A stretch of DNA of 50,430 nt from an uncultured Bacteroidales bacterium (GCA_902774055.1 CACYGX010000020.1:1-50430); one strand, 5' to 3'; positions 9,262 to 17,964 are shown, counted from the first letter of the stretch. Notes: generated from the letters alone by a model not told the origin. Numbers and translations are program-made.

Positions 9262-9339
9262 AGTCCCTGGATACTAGTTGTGAACTAAGGGCCAGGGACT
9301 TAGGACTAAAAACTATTGACAAAAAACTAAAAACTAATC
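9262..9339 (+). repeat. Intercistronic GGACTAA-type repeat with hairpin
   Basis: AGTCCCTGG (9262-9270) pairs with CCAGGGACT (9292-9300). Inside the loop TAGTT (9275-9279) pairs with AACTA (9283-9287). The hairpin is followed by TTAGGACTAAAAACTA and two further AAAAACTAA units ending just before ATG 9340. The same ACTAAGGACTAAAAA motif recurs at 22230, 28395 and 33417, always in a gene junction and near a start codon. Confidence 0.75.
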
Positions 9340-10479
9340 ATGGATTTTAGCTATTCAAAGACTGAACAACTGTTCCTGCAGATGGTTCGCTCGTTTGCAG
9401 AGAACGAGGTAAAGCCTCTCGCCGCTGAAGTCGATGAACAGGAGCGCTTCCCCATTGAGACGGTCCAGAAGATGGGCAAACTCGGCATGATGGGTATTCC
9501 TGTTCCCAAGCAGTATGGCGGTGCTGGCGGTACCGTGCAGATGTATATCATGGCTGTCGAGGAACTCTCGCGCGTGTGCGCCACGACGGGCGTTGTCCTC
9601 TCGGCCCACACCTCGCTGTGCATCGCTCCCATCATGGAGAACGGCACCGAGGAGCAGAAGATGAAGTATTTGCCCAAGCTCGCTTCGGGCGAATGGATTG
9701 GCGCTTTTGGCCTCACCGAGCCTAATGCTGGTACCGATGCCGCCATGCAGCAGACCACTGCTGTTGACGCTGGTGACCACTGGGTACTCAATGGCTCCAA
9801 GATTTTCATCACCAACGCATCCTATGCCAACGTGTTTATCGTGATGGCAATGACCGATAAGTCGCTGGGAACCAAGGGTATCTCGGCCTTTATCGTGGAG
9901 AAGGGTATGCCCGGCTTCTCGATCGGAAAGAAGGAGTTGAAGATGGGTATCCGCGGTAGCGCTACCTGTGAGTTGATTTTCGAGAATTGCATCGTCCCCA
10001 AGGAGAATCTCCTCGGCCCGCTCGGCAAGGGCTTCAACATCGCTATGAAGACCCTTGATGGCGGACGTATCGGTATCGCTTCCCAAGCCCTCGGCATTGC
10101 TCAGGGTGCTATGGACGAGACCGTGAAATATACCAAGGAGCGTAAGCAGTTTGGCCGCGCTATTGCCAAGTTCCAGAACACCCAGTTCCAGATGGCCGAC
10201 CTCAAGACCAAGGTCGAGGCTGCCCGTCTGCTCGTGCGCAGTGCTGCCTGGAAGAAGGACATGGGCCTGCCCTACAGCGCCGATGCCGCTATGGCAAAGC
10301 TCTTTGCCGCCGAGACCGCTATGGAAGTGACGACCAAGGCCGTACAATTCCATGGTGGCTATGGTTACACCCGTGAATATCCTGTTGAGCGCATGATGCG
10401 TGACGCCAAGATTACCGAGATCTATGAGGGTACATCAGAGGTTCAGCGCATGGTTATCGCTGGTCATTTGTTCAAATAA
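9340..10479 (+). CDS. bcd: Butyryl-CoA dehydrogenase (short-chain acyl-CoA dehydrogenase)
   Basis: A FAD enzyme reducing crotonyl-CoA to butyryl-CoA with electrons passed by EtfAB. The 379-aa protein has the family motifs FGLTEPNAGTDA, GSKIFITNA and GGYGYTREYPVERMMRDAKI. The catalytic base is Glu363 in IYEGTSEVQRMVIA. It is immediately followed by etfB and etfA, the arrangement of electron-bifurcating butyryl-CoA dehydrogenase complexes. Bifurcation itself cannot be read from this gene. Confidence 0.96.
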   Translation: MDFSYSKTEQLFLQMVRSFAENEVKPLAAEVDEQERFPIETVQKMGKLGMMGIPVPKQYGGAGGTVQMYIMAVEELSRVCATTGVVLSAHTSLCIAPIMENGTEEQKMKYLPKLASGEWIGAFGLTEPNAGTDAAMQQTTAVDAGDHWVLNGSKIFITNASYANVFIVMAMTDKSLGTKGISAFIVEKGMPGFSIGKKELKMGIRGSATCELIFENCIVPKENLLGPLGKGFNIAMKTLDGGRIGIASQALGIAQGAMDETVKYTKERKQFGRAIAKFQNTQFQMADLKTKVEAARLLVRSAAWKKDMGLPYSADAAMAKLFAAETAMEVTTKAVQFHGGYGYTREYPVERMMRDAKITEIYEGTSEVQRMVIAGHLFK

Positions 10480-10482
10480 ATC

Positions 10483-10490
10483 AAGGAGGA
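10483..10490 (+). promoter_or_regulatory. Canonical Shine-Dalgarno before etfB
   Basis: AAGGAGGA at 10483-10490 is 6 nt upstream of the etfB ATG at 10497. Bacteroidota seldom use Shine-Dalgarno pairing, and no other start codon I inspected in this window has such a site. It lies only a few bases after the bcd stop. Confidence 0.75.
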
Positions 10491-10496
10491 CAGAAT

Positions 10497-11279
10497 ATGA
10501 ATATTATAGTTTGTGTAAAACAAGTTCCCGATACCACCGTTGTCAAGATTGACCCCGTGAAGGGTACTTTGATTCGTGAGGGCGTTCCCAGCATCATGAA
10601 CCCTGATGACAAGGGCGGTCTCGAACTCGCATTGAGACTCAAGGACCAGTTCGGTGCCAACGTCACCGTGATCTCGATGGGTCCTCCCCAAGCCGACGTT
10701 ATGCTGCGTGAGGCGCTCGCTATGGGTGCCGACCGTGCTATCCTGCTGAGTGACCGCAAGTTTGCCGGTGCCGACACGCTGGCTACTTCCTATGCCTTGT
10801 CAGGCCTGTGCCGCGTTCTGGACTATGACTTGATCATCGCTGGCCGTCAGGCTATCGATGGCGATACCGCCCAAGTAGGTCCCGAGCTCGCTGAGCACCT
10901 CGACCTGCCGCAGATTACCTACGTTGCCGATGCCAAGGTGCTCGAGAACGGCAACCTGCAGGTGGACAAGGAGAACGAGGATGGTATCCAGGTTCTCGAG
11001 GTCGAGGGCAAGTGCCTGTTGACCGTGCTCGCTTCGGCATTTGATGCCCGCTACATGAGCGTTAGCGGAATTATGGAAGCCTATGACAAGGAAGTTGAGG
11101 TCTGGAGCGCCGACAAGATCGACGTCGAGGAAGGCAAGCTGGGTCTCGCCGGTTCGCCCACCAAGGTGTTCAAGTCGTTCCCCAAGGCCATGAAGGCTCC
11201 CGGCGAGGTTCACGAGGTGACCCCCGAGGAGGCTGTCGAACTGATTGTTAATCAACTCAAAGTTAAACATATTATCTAA
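10497..11279 (+). CDS. etfB: Electron transfer flavoprotein beta subunit
   Basis: The beta subunit of ETF, which shuttles electrons to Bcd. The 260-aa protein begins MNIIVCVKQVPDTTVVKIDP. It shows the ETF-beta signature region LIIAGRQAIDGDTAQVGPELAEHLDLPQ (residues about 115-142), typical of the clade that works with NADH, ferredoxin and Bcd. The start is fixed by an unusually strong Shine-Dalgarno. A 113-bp spacer containing an AAC/GTT inverted repeat separates it from etfA. Confidence 0.96.
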   Translation: MNIIVCVKQVPDTTVVKIDPVKGTLIREGVPSIMNPDDKGGLELALRLKDQFGANVTVISMGPPQADVMLREALAMGADRAILLSDRKFAGADTLATSYALSGLCRVLDYDLIIAGRQAIDGDTAQVGPELAEHLDLPQITYVADAKVLENGNLQVDKENEDGIQVLEVEGKCLLTVLASAFDARYMSVSGIMEAYDKEVEVWSADKIDVEEGKLGLAGSPTKVFKSFPKAMKAPGEVHEVTPEEAVELIVNQLKVKHII

Positions 11280-11291
11280 AAGTCACATGTC

Positions 11292-11374
11292 CAAACAACA
11301 AAAACAACAAACAACAACTTGAACAACAGTCTTTTATTGTTGTTTGTGTTGTTCGATGTTGTTGAGGTTGTTTG
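11292..11374 (+). repeat. AAC/GTT low-complexity inverted repeat between etfB and etfA
   Basis: A left arm of CAAACAAC/AACAACAAAC units is followed by a right arm of GTTGTTTG units (GTTGTTTGTGTTGTTCG, then GTTGTTGAGGTTGTTTG). The arms can fold into a long imperfect A/C versus G/T hairpin. The same kind of element, with CAAACAAC at one end and GTTGTTTG at the other, occurs at 31575-31659 between btuC and cbiJ-cbiD. Confidence 0.8.
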
Positions 11375-11392
11375 ATATAACAGAATCGCATT

Positions 11393-12409
11393 ATGGATAA
11401 GAAAGATTATAAGAACGTATTCGTTTTTGCTGAGCAGCGCGAAGGGGTTATCCAGTCCGTCGCACTCGAACTTTTAGGTAAAGCCCGCGACCTGGCCGAC
11501 GCCCTCGGCGAGAAGGTAGTTGCCATGTTGCTGGGACAAGGCATTAAGGACCAGGCACAGATGCTCATCGAGTATGGTGCTGACGAGGTAATCGTGGTTG
11601 ATGCCCCCGAGTTGAAGGACTTCCTCAGTGAGCAGTATTCACAGGCCGTTGGACAGATCATTCTGGAGCGTAAGCCCAGCATCGTGCTCTATGGTGCAAC
11701 CACCATTGGCCGCGACCTGGCTCCTCGCATCGCTTCGCGCCTCAAGACGGGTCTGACCGCCGACTGTACCAAGCTCGAGATCGAACCCGACAAGGACAAC
11801 GAGCCCGAATTCCGCATGACGCGTCCCGCCTTTGGCGGTAACCTCATGGCGACCATTATCTGCCCGAACAACCGTCCGCAGATGTCAACCGTTCGCCCCG
11901 GTGTGATGCAGAAGATGCAGCGCCAGGCAGGCCGCAAGGGTGACATTACTGAATTTGCGCCCAAGTTCGACGCCAGCAAGTTCAAGGTGAAACTCGTCAA
12001 GACCATCAAGGCGGACAAGCAGATGGCCGACATCGCCGAGGCCAAGATCCTCGTCAGCGGTGGACGTGGTGTTCATGACAAGGAAGGTTTTGACAAGCTG
12101 CAGGCCCTCGCCGACGTCCTCGGCGGACAGGTGGCTTCGTCACGTGCCATGGTTGACAACGGCGTGATGCCTCACGAGTGCCAGGTGGGTCAGACTGGTA
12201 AGACCGTTCGCCCCAACCTCTACATGGCTTGCGGTATCAGCGGTGCCATCCAGCACTTGGCAGGTATGGAGGAGAGCGATTTCATCATTGCCATCAACAA
12301 GGACAAGTTCGCCCCCATCTTCAGCGTGGCAGACCTGGGTATCGTTGGTGACCTCCACAAGATCGTTCCCATGCTCACCGAGCGCATCAAGAAAGAACTC
12401 GAAGGGTAA
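11393..12409 (+). CDS. etfA: Electron transfer flavoprotein alpha subunit
   Basis: The alpha subunit of ETF, holding the FAD of the C-terminal domain. The 338-aa protein has the ETF-alpha FAD signature over roughly residues 225-305: LVSGGRGVHDKEGFDKL, SSRAMVDNGVMPHECQVGQTG, KTVRPNLYMACGISGAIQH and INKDKFAPIFSVADLGIVGD. It is the last gene of the fermentation operon, with an intrinsic terminator 27 bp downstream. Confidence 0.96.
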   Translation: MDKKDYKNVFVFAEQREGVIQSVALELLGKARDLADALGEKVVAMLLGQGIKDQAQMLIEYGADEVIVVDAPELKDFLSEQYSQAVGQIILERKPSIVLYGATTIGRDLAPRIASRLKTGLTADCTKLEIEPDKDNEPEFRMTRPAFGGNLMATIICPNNRPQMSTVRPGVMQKMQRQAGRKGDITEFAPKFDASKFKVKLVKTIKADKQMADIAEAKILVSGGRGVHDKEGFDKLQALADVLGGQVASSRAMVDNGVMPHECQVGQTGKTVRPNLYMACGISGAIQHLAGMEESDFIIAINKDKFAPIFSVADLGIVGDLHKIVPMLTERIKKELEG

Positions 12410-12435
12410 ATCTATAACGACAACGTCGTTACACA

Positions 12436-12474
12436 ATCGGGGCGGGTACCATAACGGCACCCGCCCCGATTTTT
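12436..12474 (+). terminator. Intrinsic terminator of the lysine/butyrate operon
   Basis: ATCGGGGCGGGT (12436-12447) pairs perfectly with ACCCGCCCCGAT (12459-12470), followed by TTTT. It lies 27 bp after the etfA stop and closes the transcription unit that enters the window from the left. Confidence 0.9.
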
Positions 12475-12501
12475 AACATTCCTGCCCGCTAATAATGGAA
12501 C

Positions 12502-12644
12502 GTAGGACCTCGCCTTGGCGTGGCCGTTGGGCGACGGTGAAAACGCTTGCTAATAGCTATTATCTCAAGTTGTTGAATTCATGTCCTGAAATCAGGAATA
12601 GTGGGCTATCCAGCAGTAACGGCCACGCCAAGGCGAGGCCCTAC
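12502..12644. repeat. REP-like inverted pair (MITE/BIME-like element), copy A
   Basis: Two 27-bp ends, 12502-12528 and 12618-12644, are inverted copies of each other with one mismatch. Each contains the core GGCCACGCCAAGGCGAGGCC (or its complement), which can itself fold into an 8-bp stem with one mismatch. About 90 bp of unrelated AT-richer sequence lies between. A second inverted pair at 14906-15013 shares the ends and the adjoining GGGCTATCCAGCAG. Single copies are at 18052 and 27833. No coding capacity is seen inside. Confidence 0.85.
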
Positions 12645-12672
12645 AGCCAGGTGAGCCCGTGAATCATCAAAG

Positions 12673-12713
12673 TGCCGTCCAACAACTGCCTTGATGGCAG
12701 CTGTTGGACGGCA
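12673..12713 (-). terminator. Long hairpin downstream of the BspA-like gene
   Basis: An 18-bp stem with one mismatch (TGCCGTCC... against ...GGACGGCA) closes on the 5-nt loop TTGAT. It is 32 bp downstream of the - strand stop at 12745, so it probably terminates that transcript. The T-run after it on the - strand is poor (ACTTTGATGATT), so it may act with a factor or as an mRNA 3'-end stabiliser. Confidence 0.7.
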
Positions 12714-12744
12714 TGTCGCATTTGGGGTTATCCGTTTTAGAGGA

Positions 12745-14652
12745 TTAATTTTCTAGCAGCATGTCGATGAGGGCGCTGACATCGGCAATCGTGATCTCGG
12801 TGTCGCCGTTGACATTGGCATTCTCGATGCAGATCTCGTTGGTGTCGTCCAGCAGATAGTCGATAAGGGCGCTCACGTCGGCAATGGTCACGTCGCCACT
12901 GCCGTTCACGTCGCCAATCATGACTTCGGGTTCATCGCCGGTATCGATGCCCTCGATGTTCAGGAATCTGCTCCAGCCTTCAGCGCTCTTGTAGAGGTCC
13001 AGGCTGCGCATGGGCACATACAGGGTGGCATTCTCATAGACCGCGTCGGTAAAGGTGTTGCCGCTGTCGGGCGGTGTGGTGGCAAGGCAGGTCACGCGGG
13101 TGATGCCCGTGATGCTGCTGAAGGCGCTGGCGCGGATCTCGACGAGCGTCGAGGGCAATTCCACCTCGGTGATCGCTGTGGCCTCGCGTGCGGCCTGGTT
13201 GGCAATGACGGTCACGCCCTCGGGCACATGGAGCAGGCTCTTCTGCCAGCCAGTGGGCACAGCCACCAGTGCCGTCAGTCCTGTGGGTTCATCACCCTCG
13301 GCACGTGTTTGATCGGGCTTGACAGTAGCGCCGCCAGTGGCATAGAGGCACCCGTCATAGACTGCAAAATACTCACTGCCCTCGGCCACGTTAAATGCCC
13401 TCAACGAGGTGGCTCCCACGCAGGGGTTGCCGGTAATAGTGGTCACGGTCGTGGGGACGGTGAACGAGTTCAGGTTGGTGCAGCGGAAGTAGGCATTCAT
13501 GATGATAGTCTTCATGCCCTCGGGCAGGTAGGCCGTGGTGAGGGGGCAGCGGGTAAAGGCTGCACCGTCAATCTCCTCGAGCATGCCGTTGCTGGTGATT
13601 GACGTGAGGTTGGTACACTGGCTGAACGCCTGGCGGCCCACATACTTGACATTCTTGAGGTTGATGCTGGTGAACGGGTTGTCCTGGAGCGAGCAACTGT
13701 CGAGTTTGACCATCGTGCTGGGCAGATTCACGCTGGTGAGGTTGCAACTGCCAAAGCACATCATGCCGATTTCCTCCATGCCCTCGGGTAGGCTGATGCT
13801 GGTGAGGTTGACGCAATAGAAGAACACGTGGCGGCCCAGTTTCTTCATGCCCTGGGGCAATGAAATGGAACTCACCTGGCTGTTGCTGAAGCAACTGTTG
13901 CCAATCTCACAGTCGGGGTTGGGGATGCTCACACGGGTGAGCAGCGTCTCGTAGAAGGCGCCCATGCCGATGCGTGTGATGCCGGCATGGAAATTCACCG
14001 TCTTGAGCGTGGGATTGCCATAGAAAGCGTAGTCGCCAATCTCGGTAATCTGGTCAGGAATGGTGATGGAGGTGAGGTAGGTGGTGCTGCTGCCACTGAA
14101 CTGCGTGGGCTTGGCTCCCGGAGCGGCGATGATTTTGGTCTTCTCCTTATTGGTGAGCATGGTGTAGGTGACCGTGCCCTGGGGCGAAGCCAAGTGTGCA
14201 AAGTAGGGGTTGCCGGCCAGCACCGTCATTCCTGCCAACTTGTTGTTGGCGAAAGCCGTCTCGGCAATATACTTCAGCGTCGTGGGCATCTTCAACGAGC
14301 CGACCTCGGTATAGGCGAATGCACCCTCGTCGATAAAGATGATGCCCTCGGGCAACTGCAGGATGGCTTGTTCATTGAGTTTGCACCTGTAGAAGGCGTT
14401 GGCACCAATGCCCACCACCGAATAGGTCACATCATTGTAAGTCACTGTGCTCTTGAAATCAGACGAAACGAGGTTGCTATAACCAGCCCCGCTCTCCGAA
14501 TTGCTCTTGGGGATGATTTGCACCGCGTCTCTGATGTCTTCGAAGCCACCTTCGATCACTTCATACTTGAATTTTCCCGAAGTGAATTGCGTCTGGGCCA
14601 GCGCACACAACGCTAGCAAGCAGACTGAGAGAAATGTAAAAATGCGTTTCAT
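12745..14652 (-). CDS. BspA-type leucine-rich repeat secreted protein with dockerin-like C-terminus
   Basis: A 635-aa exported protein with signal peptide MKRIFTFLSVCLLALCALAQ. About a dozen BspA/TpLRR-like repeats (residues 60-530) follow patterns such as LPEGMEEIGMMCFGSCNLTSVNLPSTM. The last 60 residues hold two EF-hand-like dockerin repeats, DVNGSGDVTIADVSALIDYLL and NVNGDTEITIADVSALIDMLL. BspA proteins mediate adhesion and protein contacts at the cell surface. The C-terminal repeats probably bind calcium, but a cohesin partner is not shown and such tails are common in gut Bacteroidales. No type IX sorting domain is evident. It is monocistronic, with its own promoter and 3' hairpin. Confidence 0.92.
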   Translation of the reverse strand: MKRIFTFLSVCLLALCALAQTQFTSGKFKYEVIEGGFEDIRDAVQIIPKSNSESGAGYSNLVSSDFKSTVTYNDVTYSVVGIGANAFYRCKLNEQAILQLPEGIIFIDEGAFAYTEVGSLKMPTTLKYIAETAFANNKLAGMTVLAGNPYFAHLASPQGTVTYTMLTNKEKTKIIAAPGAKPTQFSGSSTTYLTSITIPDQITEIGDYAFYGNPTLKTVNFHAGITRIGMGAFYETLLTRVSIPNPDCEIGNSCFSNSQVSSISLPQGMKKLGRHVFFYCVNLTSISLPEGMEEIGMMCFGSCNLTSVNLPSTMVKLDSCSLQDNPFTSINLKNVKYVGRQAFSQCTNLTSITSNGMLEEIDGAAFTRCPLTTAYLPEGMKTIIMNAYFRCTNLNSFTVPTTVTTITGNPCVGATSLRAFNVAEGSEYFAVYDGCLYATGGATVKPDQTRAEGDEPTGLTALVAVPTGWQKSLLHVPEGVTVIANQAAREATAITEVELPSTLVEIRASAFSSITGITRVTCLATTPPDSGNTFTDAVYENATLYVPMRSLDLYKSAEGWSRFLNIEGIDTGDEPEVMIGDVNGSGDVTIADVSALIDYLLDDTNEICIENANVNGDTEITIADVSALIDMLLEN

Positions 14653-14747
14653 TTGGGTTATGTGAGGTGGGTTCTATTCATTCTATTCATAGCCTAACTG
14701 AGAGCAGAACCCGTTAAACTCTCGAGTACGGCTTTTTCTTTATATGA

Positions 14748-14755
14748 CAAAGTTA
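14748..14755 (-). promoter_or_regulatory. Bacteroidota -7 promoter element for the BspA-like gene
   Basis: On the - strand the sequence reads TAACTTTG, matching TAnnTTTG. It would give a leader of about 90 nt before ATG at 14652. A clear -33 TTTG is not seen; the upstream sequence is T-rich. Confidence 0.6.
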
Positions 14756-14836
14756 CATCTTTTTAGATAAAAAAACGTTTTGCTTTCATCTTTTTAATAT
14801 TTGTTAATACATTGGGACGCACTTGTAACCTTCTTA

Positions 14837-14885
14837 AATGCGAATGTCACGAATTGAAACGAATTTTTGTTTGTGCCCGATAAAA
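14837..14885. repeat. GCGAAT/CGAATTTTTGTTTGTGCCCG repeat, copy 1
   Basis: The stretch with ATGCGAATGTCACGAATTG and CGAATTTTTGTTTGTGCCCG is closely matched at 17965-18022 (ATGCGAATGGCAGGAATTAT, then CGAATTTTTTTTG and GTTTGTGCCCG). Both copies precede a REP-like element by 20-30 bp, so the two repeats may form one larger composite. The region 14653-15032 otherwise holds only the promoter and the REP pair. Confidence 0.65.
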
Positions 14886-14905
14886 CGCTGTATATGGTAT
14901 GGGAC

Positions 14906-15013
14906 GTAGGGCCTCGCCTTGGCGTGGCCGCTGTGCGACAGGTGGTAATACTTCTTGGAATCGATTTTTTGGGGCTATCCAGCAGAAACGGCCACGCCAA
15001 GGCGAGGCCCTAC
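14906..15013. repeat. REP-like inverted pair, copy B
   Basis: The ends at 14906-14930 and 14987-15013 are inverted copies of the same GTAGGGCCTCGCC...GGCCG sequence as copy A. The inner side of the right end carries GGGGCTATCCAGCAGAAACGG, nearly identical to copy A. The spacer is shorter, so the whole element is 108 bp against 143 bp in copy A. It ends 20 bp beyond the stop of the restriction-modification gene. Confidence 0.85.
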
Positions 15014-15032
15014 TGATGGCAAGGGTGGGTTG

Positions 15033-16928
15033 CTATTGCTGGGTGAGTTGGGTGTAGAGGGCGAACAGGCGGGCGACGAGTTCGGGCTCGGTGAGGGTGG
15101 TGGGGAAGCCGTAGGCGGCCATGACGGCCTGGTCGTTGTCGCGGTGAGCCTTGCGCAGTTCGGGCGGCATGGTCAAGGGGTCATACAGGTCGGCCAGCGA
15201 CGAGTCGGGGTATAAGGCACGCGCATCGAGGATGCCTTGCGCCGTCTGCTCGATCTTTTTACGTTGCTCCTCCGTCACTTCGGGCCATGGGAAATTGTTG
15301 TAAACCACATCCTTGCTATAACGGTAACGCATCTCTAATCGACCACAAACAACTCTCATCCAAGCCATGTGAACCGACGACTCCAGCACCCCAAAATGAT
15401 ACAACGTCGCCTCAGGTACCATTAAATTAGCATTTCCGCAAACAATATCAGCAGACAGAAAGCCCATCGGAATATAATTGCGGTTCTCTGATGAATGACT
15501 TGGAACAATGATATAGTTGCCTGTGCTGGGCTGCCTGATTTCCATAAAACGAGTTGGATAATCAGCATATTTACGAGTCGCTTCTTTGGGACTTAGCAGT
15601 CGGAATTCTCGAACTTGATTCACCCGTTCGCGTACAAGTGGCATTGAATTGATTTCTTTAGGAGATGCATTCACTAGCCACAGACAATAGCGTGGAAGGT
15701 TTTTGATAAATTCACGGGCACCAACAAAACGACGAATAAACTTAGTAGCCTCAGGTTCCTTGCTAATAAATTGTGGGTAGTCTTCCGCTTCAATGATGAG
15801 ATTGCCGTCATCTACAGGAATACTTCCTTTTTGCATGAGCGGTACCTCACATAATGCTTTTGGTATGCTCTCAATAAATGTGTCTGGCGCATCAATGAGA
15901 TAGCCGTTGATATTTTTAGTGTGGATGATTTGGCCGTTGTCAAATATGATTTTTCCCTTCTTGTCTTTCTTGTCTTCAAAACTGAAACCGATGATGACGC
16001 AGTGTACATGGGCCTTGGTGGTTGACTCGCTGTCCCATCGGAACGTGCGATGGGCAAAGTCGATCTTGATGTTGAAGAGTTCCTTGAGTGGTTTCCAGAT
16101 GGCGGCCACTTGTTCGCCTTGCGTAATGCTATTGGTCGAAACGAGAGCTGTACGTATTGAAGTTCCCTTCATGAGTTGGGCCGCTTTGTAGTACCAGCCA
16201 GCGACGTAATCGATTTTTCCAGCATTTTTAAACGGTTTTCCCTGATTATCAACAAAGACACTCAAGATATCTTCTTTTTGCGCTTTGCTTTGCAGTGAAT
16301 AGCCGATGAATGGCGGGTTGCCCATGATGTAGTCGGGCAGGTACAGTTGCTCAGATGTTTCAGATTCTTCGGTTGTTTGATGAAAGAGGCTGCGCCAGTC
16401 GATGTGCAGGGCGTTGGCCTCGACGATGTTGGGGTAGTCCTTAAGCGGCAAGAACTCGAAGTCGTGCGAGACAATGCGCTCGGTCTCGGCCAGCATCTGC
16501 GCCTCACTAATCCACAGGGCCGTGGCGGCAACAGTAACAGCAAAGTCATTGATCTCGATGCCGTGGAACTGATAGATGCTCACCTTGACGGGGTTGATGA
16601 AGTCCTCGCCGCCGATAAACATAGAGTGCCCCTCATAGAGGGCACGGATGACGCGGTTCTCGAGGTGACGCAGCGACAGGTAGGTCTCGGTGAGGAAATT
16701 GCCGCTGCCGCAGGCGGGGTCGAGAAACGTGAGCGACGCCAAGTGGTCCTGGAACTCCCTGAGGCGGCGCTGTCGCTGCTTGACGACGGGCTCGGCAAGG
16801 ATTGTTTCGAGTTGCTGCTTGAGGTCGTCGAGAAACAGCGGGTCGATGACCTTGTGGATGTTCTCGACGGTGGTGTAGTGCATGCCGCCCGTGCGGCGCG
16901 TCTCGGGATTAAGGGTGCTCTCGAACAC
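15033..16928 (-). CDS. Type IIG restriction-modification enzyme, C-terminal fragment (N6-adenine methyltransferase and specificity part)
   Basis: The C-terminal two thirds of an MmeI/Eco57I-like single-chain restriction-modification protein. It holds SAM motif I (FLDPACGSGNFLTETYLSL) and the gamma-class catalytic motif NPPF (GNPPFIGYSLQSKAQ), followed by target-recognition and helical regions. Family sequence begins upstream of the GTG at 16928: the same frame continues to 17036 (DDIEIPRFNDEIRD). It is separated from the N-terminal part only by an in-frame TAG at 17037-17039. The fragment alone keeps the methyltransferase core and might still methylate if it were translated. Confidence 0.88.
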   Translation of the reverse strand: MFESTLNPETRRTGGMHYTTVENIHKVIDPLFLDDLKQQLETILAEPVVKQRQRRLREFQDHLASLTFLDPACGSGNFLTETYLSLRHLENRVIRALYEGHSMFIGGEDFINPVKVSIYQFHGIEINDFAVTVAATALWISEAQMLAETERIVSHDFEFLPLKDYPNIVEANALHIDWRSLFHQTTEESETSEQLYLPDYIMGNPPFIGYSLQSKAQKEDILSVFVDNQGKPFKNAGKIDYVAGWYYKAAQLMKGTSIRTALVSTNSITQGEQVAAIWKPLKELFNIKIDFAHRTFRWDSESTTKAHVHCVIIGFSFEDKKDKKGKIIFDNGQIIHTKNINGYLIDAPDTFIESIPKALCEVPLMQKGSIPVDDGNLIIEAEDYPQFISKEPEATKFIRRFVGAREFIKNLPRYCLWLVNASPKEINSMPLVRERVNQVREFRLLSPKEATRKYADYPTRFMEIRQPSTGNYIIVPSHSSENRNYIPMGFLSADIVCGNANLMVPEATLYHFGVLESSVHMAWMRVVCGRLEMRYRYSKDVVYNNFPWPEVTEEQRKKIEQTAQGILDARALYPDSSLADLYDPLTMPPELRKAHRDNDQAVMAAYGFPTTLTEPELVARLFALYTQLTQQ

Positions 16929-17036
16929 CGCACCAAAAATCGTCGGCGAAATCCCGCTCCAGTCAAAGTCGAGTGAAGCCCGGCGCAGGAGCAGGTCGCG
17001 AATCTCGTCGTTGAAGCGGGGAATCTCGATGTCGTC

Positions 17037-17864
17037 CTAGAACAGACCTCCGCTGGCATAGGGGAAGGCCGCAAGGTCGTCTTGCAAGTAGGGGTCGCGC
17101 TTGTCAAGTGGCGTATTCAAGACCTGGAACAGACGGATGAGGGCACCACGCATGTCCATGGTGTCGTAGCGGTCCAGATAGTCGTAGAACATGTCGTGCT
17201 TGCCAAAGATGCCAGCGTCCTCGCTATAGAGACAGAAGACGAGCCTCACGCACAGCACGTTCAACGAGCGCAGTGACTCGGGATTGGTGGGGTCTTTGTA
17301 TTCCTTGAGCAACGCGTCATAGAGTTTTCCCACAATGGCACCCGCCTGTATCGACACCTGCATCTCGCGCTCCAGGTGATCGGCACCCGTCTCGACGAGG
17401 AAGCGCAGGCGGTAGTATTCCTTGCCCAGGTTGGCCAGTTTGATTTCGAAGGGGTCTCCGTCGGGGTGCTCCATGTCATAGACAAGAAAGGTCGAGAAGT
17501 TGCAGGTCACAATCCAGCGGGGACGTTTGCTGTAGGGCAGGGCAGCGCTGTAACGCTGTGCCTGCTGGAATGGCGTGAGCGACGAGCCGTCGCTCTGCTT
17601 GATGGGCGCTAGCAAGTCTTTGTCGATGCTTTTCTGTTCAATCATGGTGTGCGTTTTATCGATGTAGCCATCGATAAACGACGTATGGTCAAGCTTCACT
17701 TGGCTCTCAAAGGTGATGAGCGTGGAAGGTTCCTTCACACCGAAGACTTCGGTAAGCAACTCAAGCCAGAAAGTCTGGCTCTCGCCCTTCTCGTAGCCCT
17801 TGCCCGCCCAGCGCTTGGCAAAGCGCCCGGCCGCGATTGCAATCTGTTTCTCGCTCTTGTTCAT
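17037..17864 (-). CDS. Type IIG restriction-modification enzyme, N-terminal fragment (nuclease domain), ends at premature TAG
   Basis: The N-terminal nuclease and linker part of the same enzyme. A PD-(D/E)xK-like site is visible as FIDGYIDKTHTMIEQKS, with Asp65, Glu76 and Lys78. The helical linker runs to YASGGLF, where TAG interrupts the frame. Reading through the TAG would give about 943 residues, the size of MmeI-family enzymes. ATG at 17864 (MNKSEKQIAIAAGRFAKRW) is chosen because the promoter TACCTTTG lies 25 bp upstream of it; a longer frame to 17900 would start before the promoter. It is probably a one-mutation pseudogene. Confidence 0.85.
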   Translation of the reverse strand: MNKSEKQIAIAAGRFAKRWAGKGYEKGESQTFWLELLTEVFGVKEPSTLITFESQVKLDHTSFIDGYIDKTHTMIEQKSIDKDLLAPIKQSDGSSLTPFQQAQRYSAALPYSKRPRWIVTCNFSTFLVYDMEHPDGDPFEIKLANLGKEYYRLRFLVETGADHLEREMQVSIQAGAIVGKLYDALLKEYKDPTNPESLRSLNVLCVRLVFCLYSEDAGIFGKHDMFYDYLDRYDTMDMRGALIRLFQVLNTPLDKRDPYLQDDLAAFPYASGGLF

Positions 17865-17888
17865 GGTGCACTCTCGTAAATGAATCCA

Positions 17889-17896
17889 CAAAGGTA
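17889..17896 (-). promoter_or_regulatory. Bacteroidota -7 promoter element for the restriction-modification gene
   Basis: The - strand reads TACCTTTG, a full match to TAnnTTTG. The predicted leader is about 20 nt to the ATG at 17864. Confidence 0.65.
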
Positions 17897-17964
17897 ACAA
17901 ATTTTGGTTAACAGTGTGAAGGAAATACCTAATATGGCAACAGCCCCGTCGTTCTTAAATGCGT

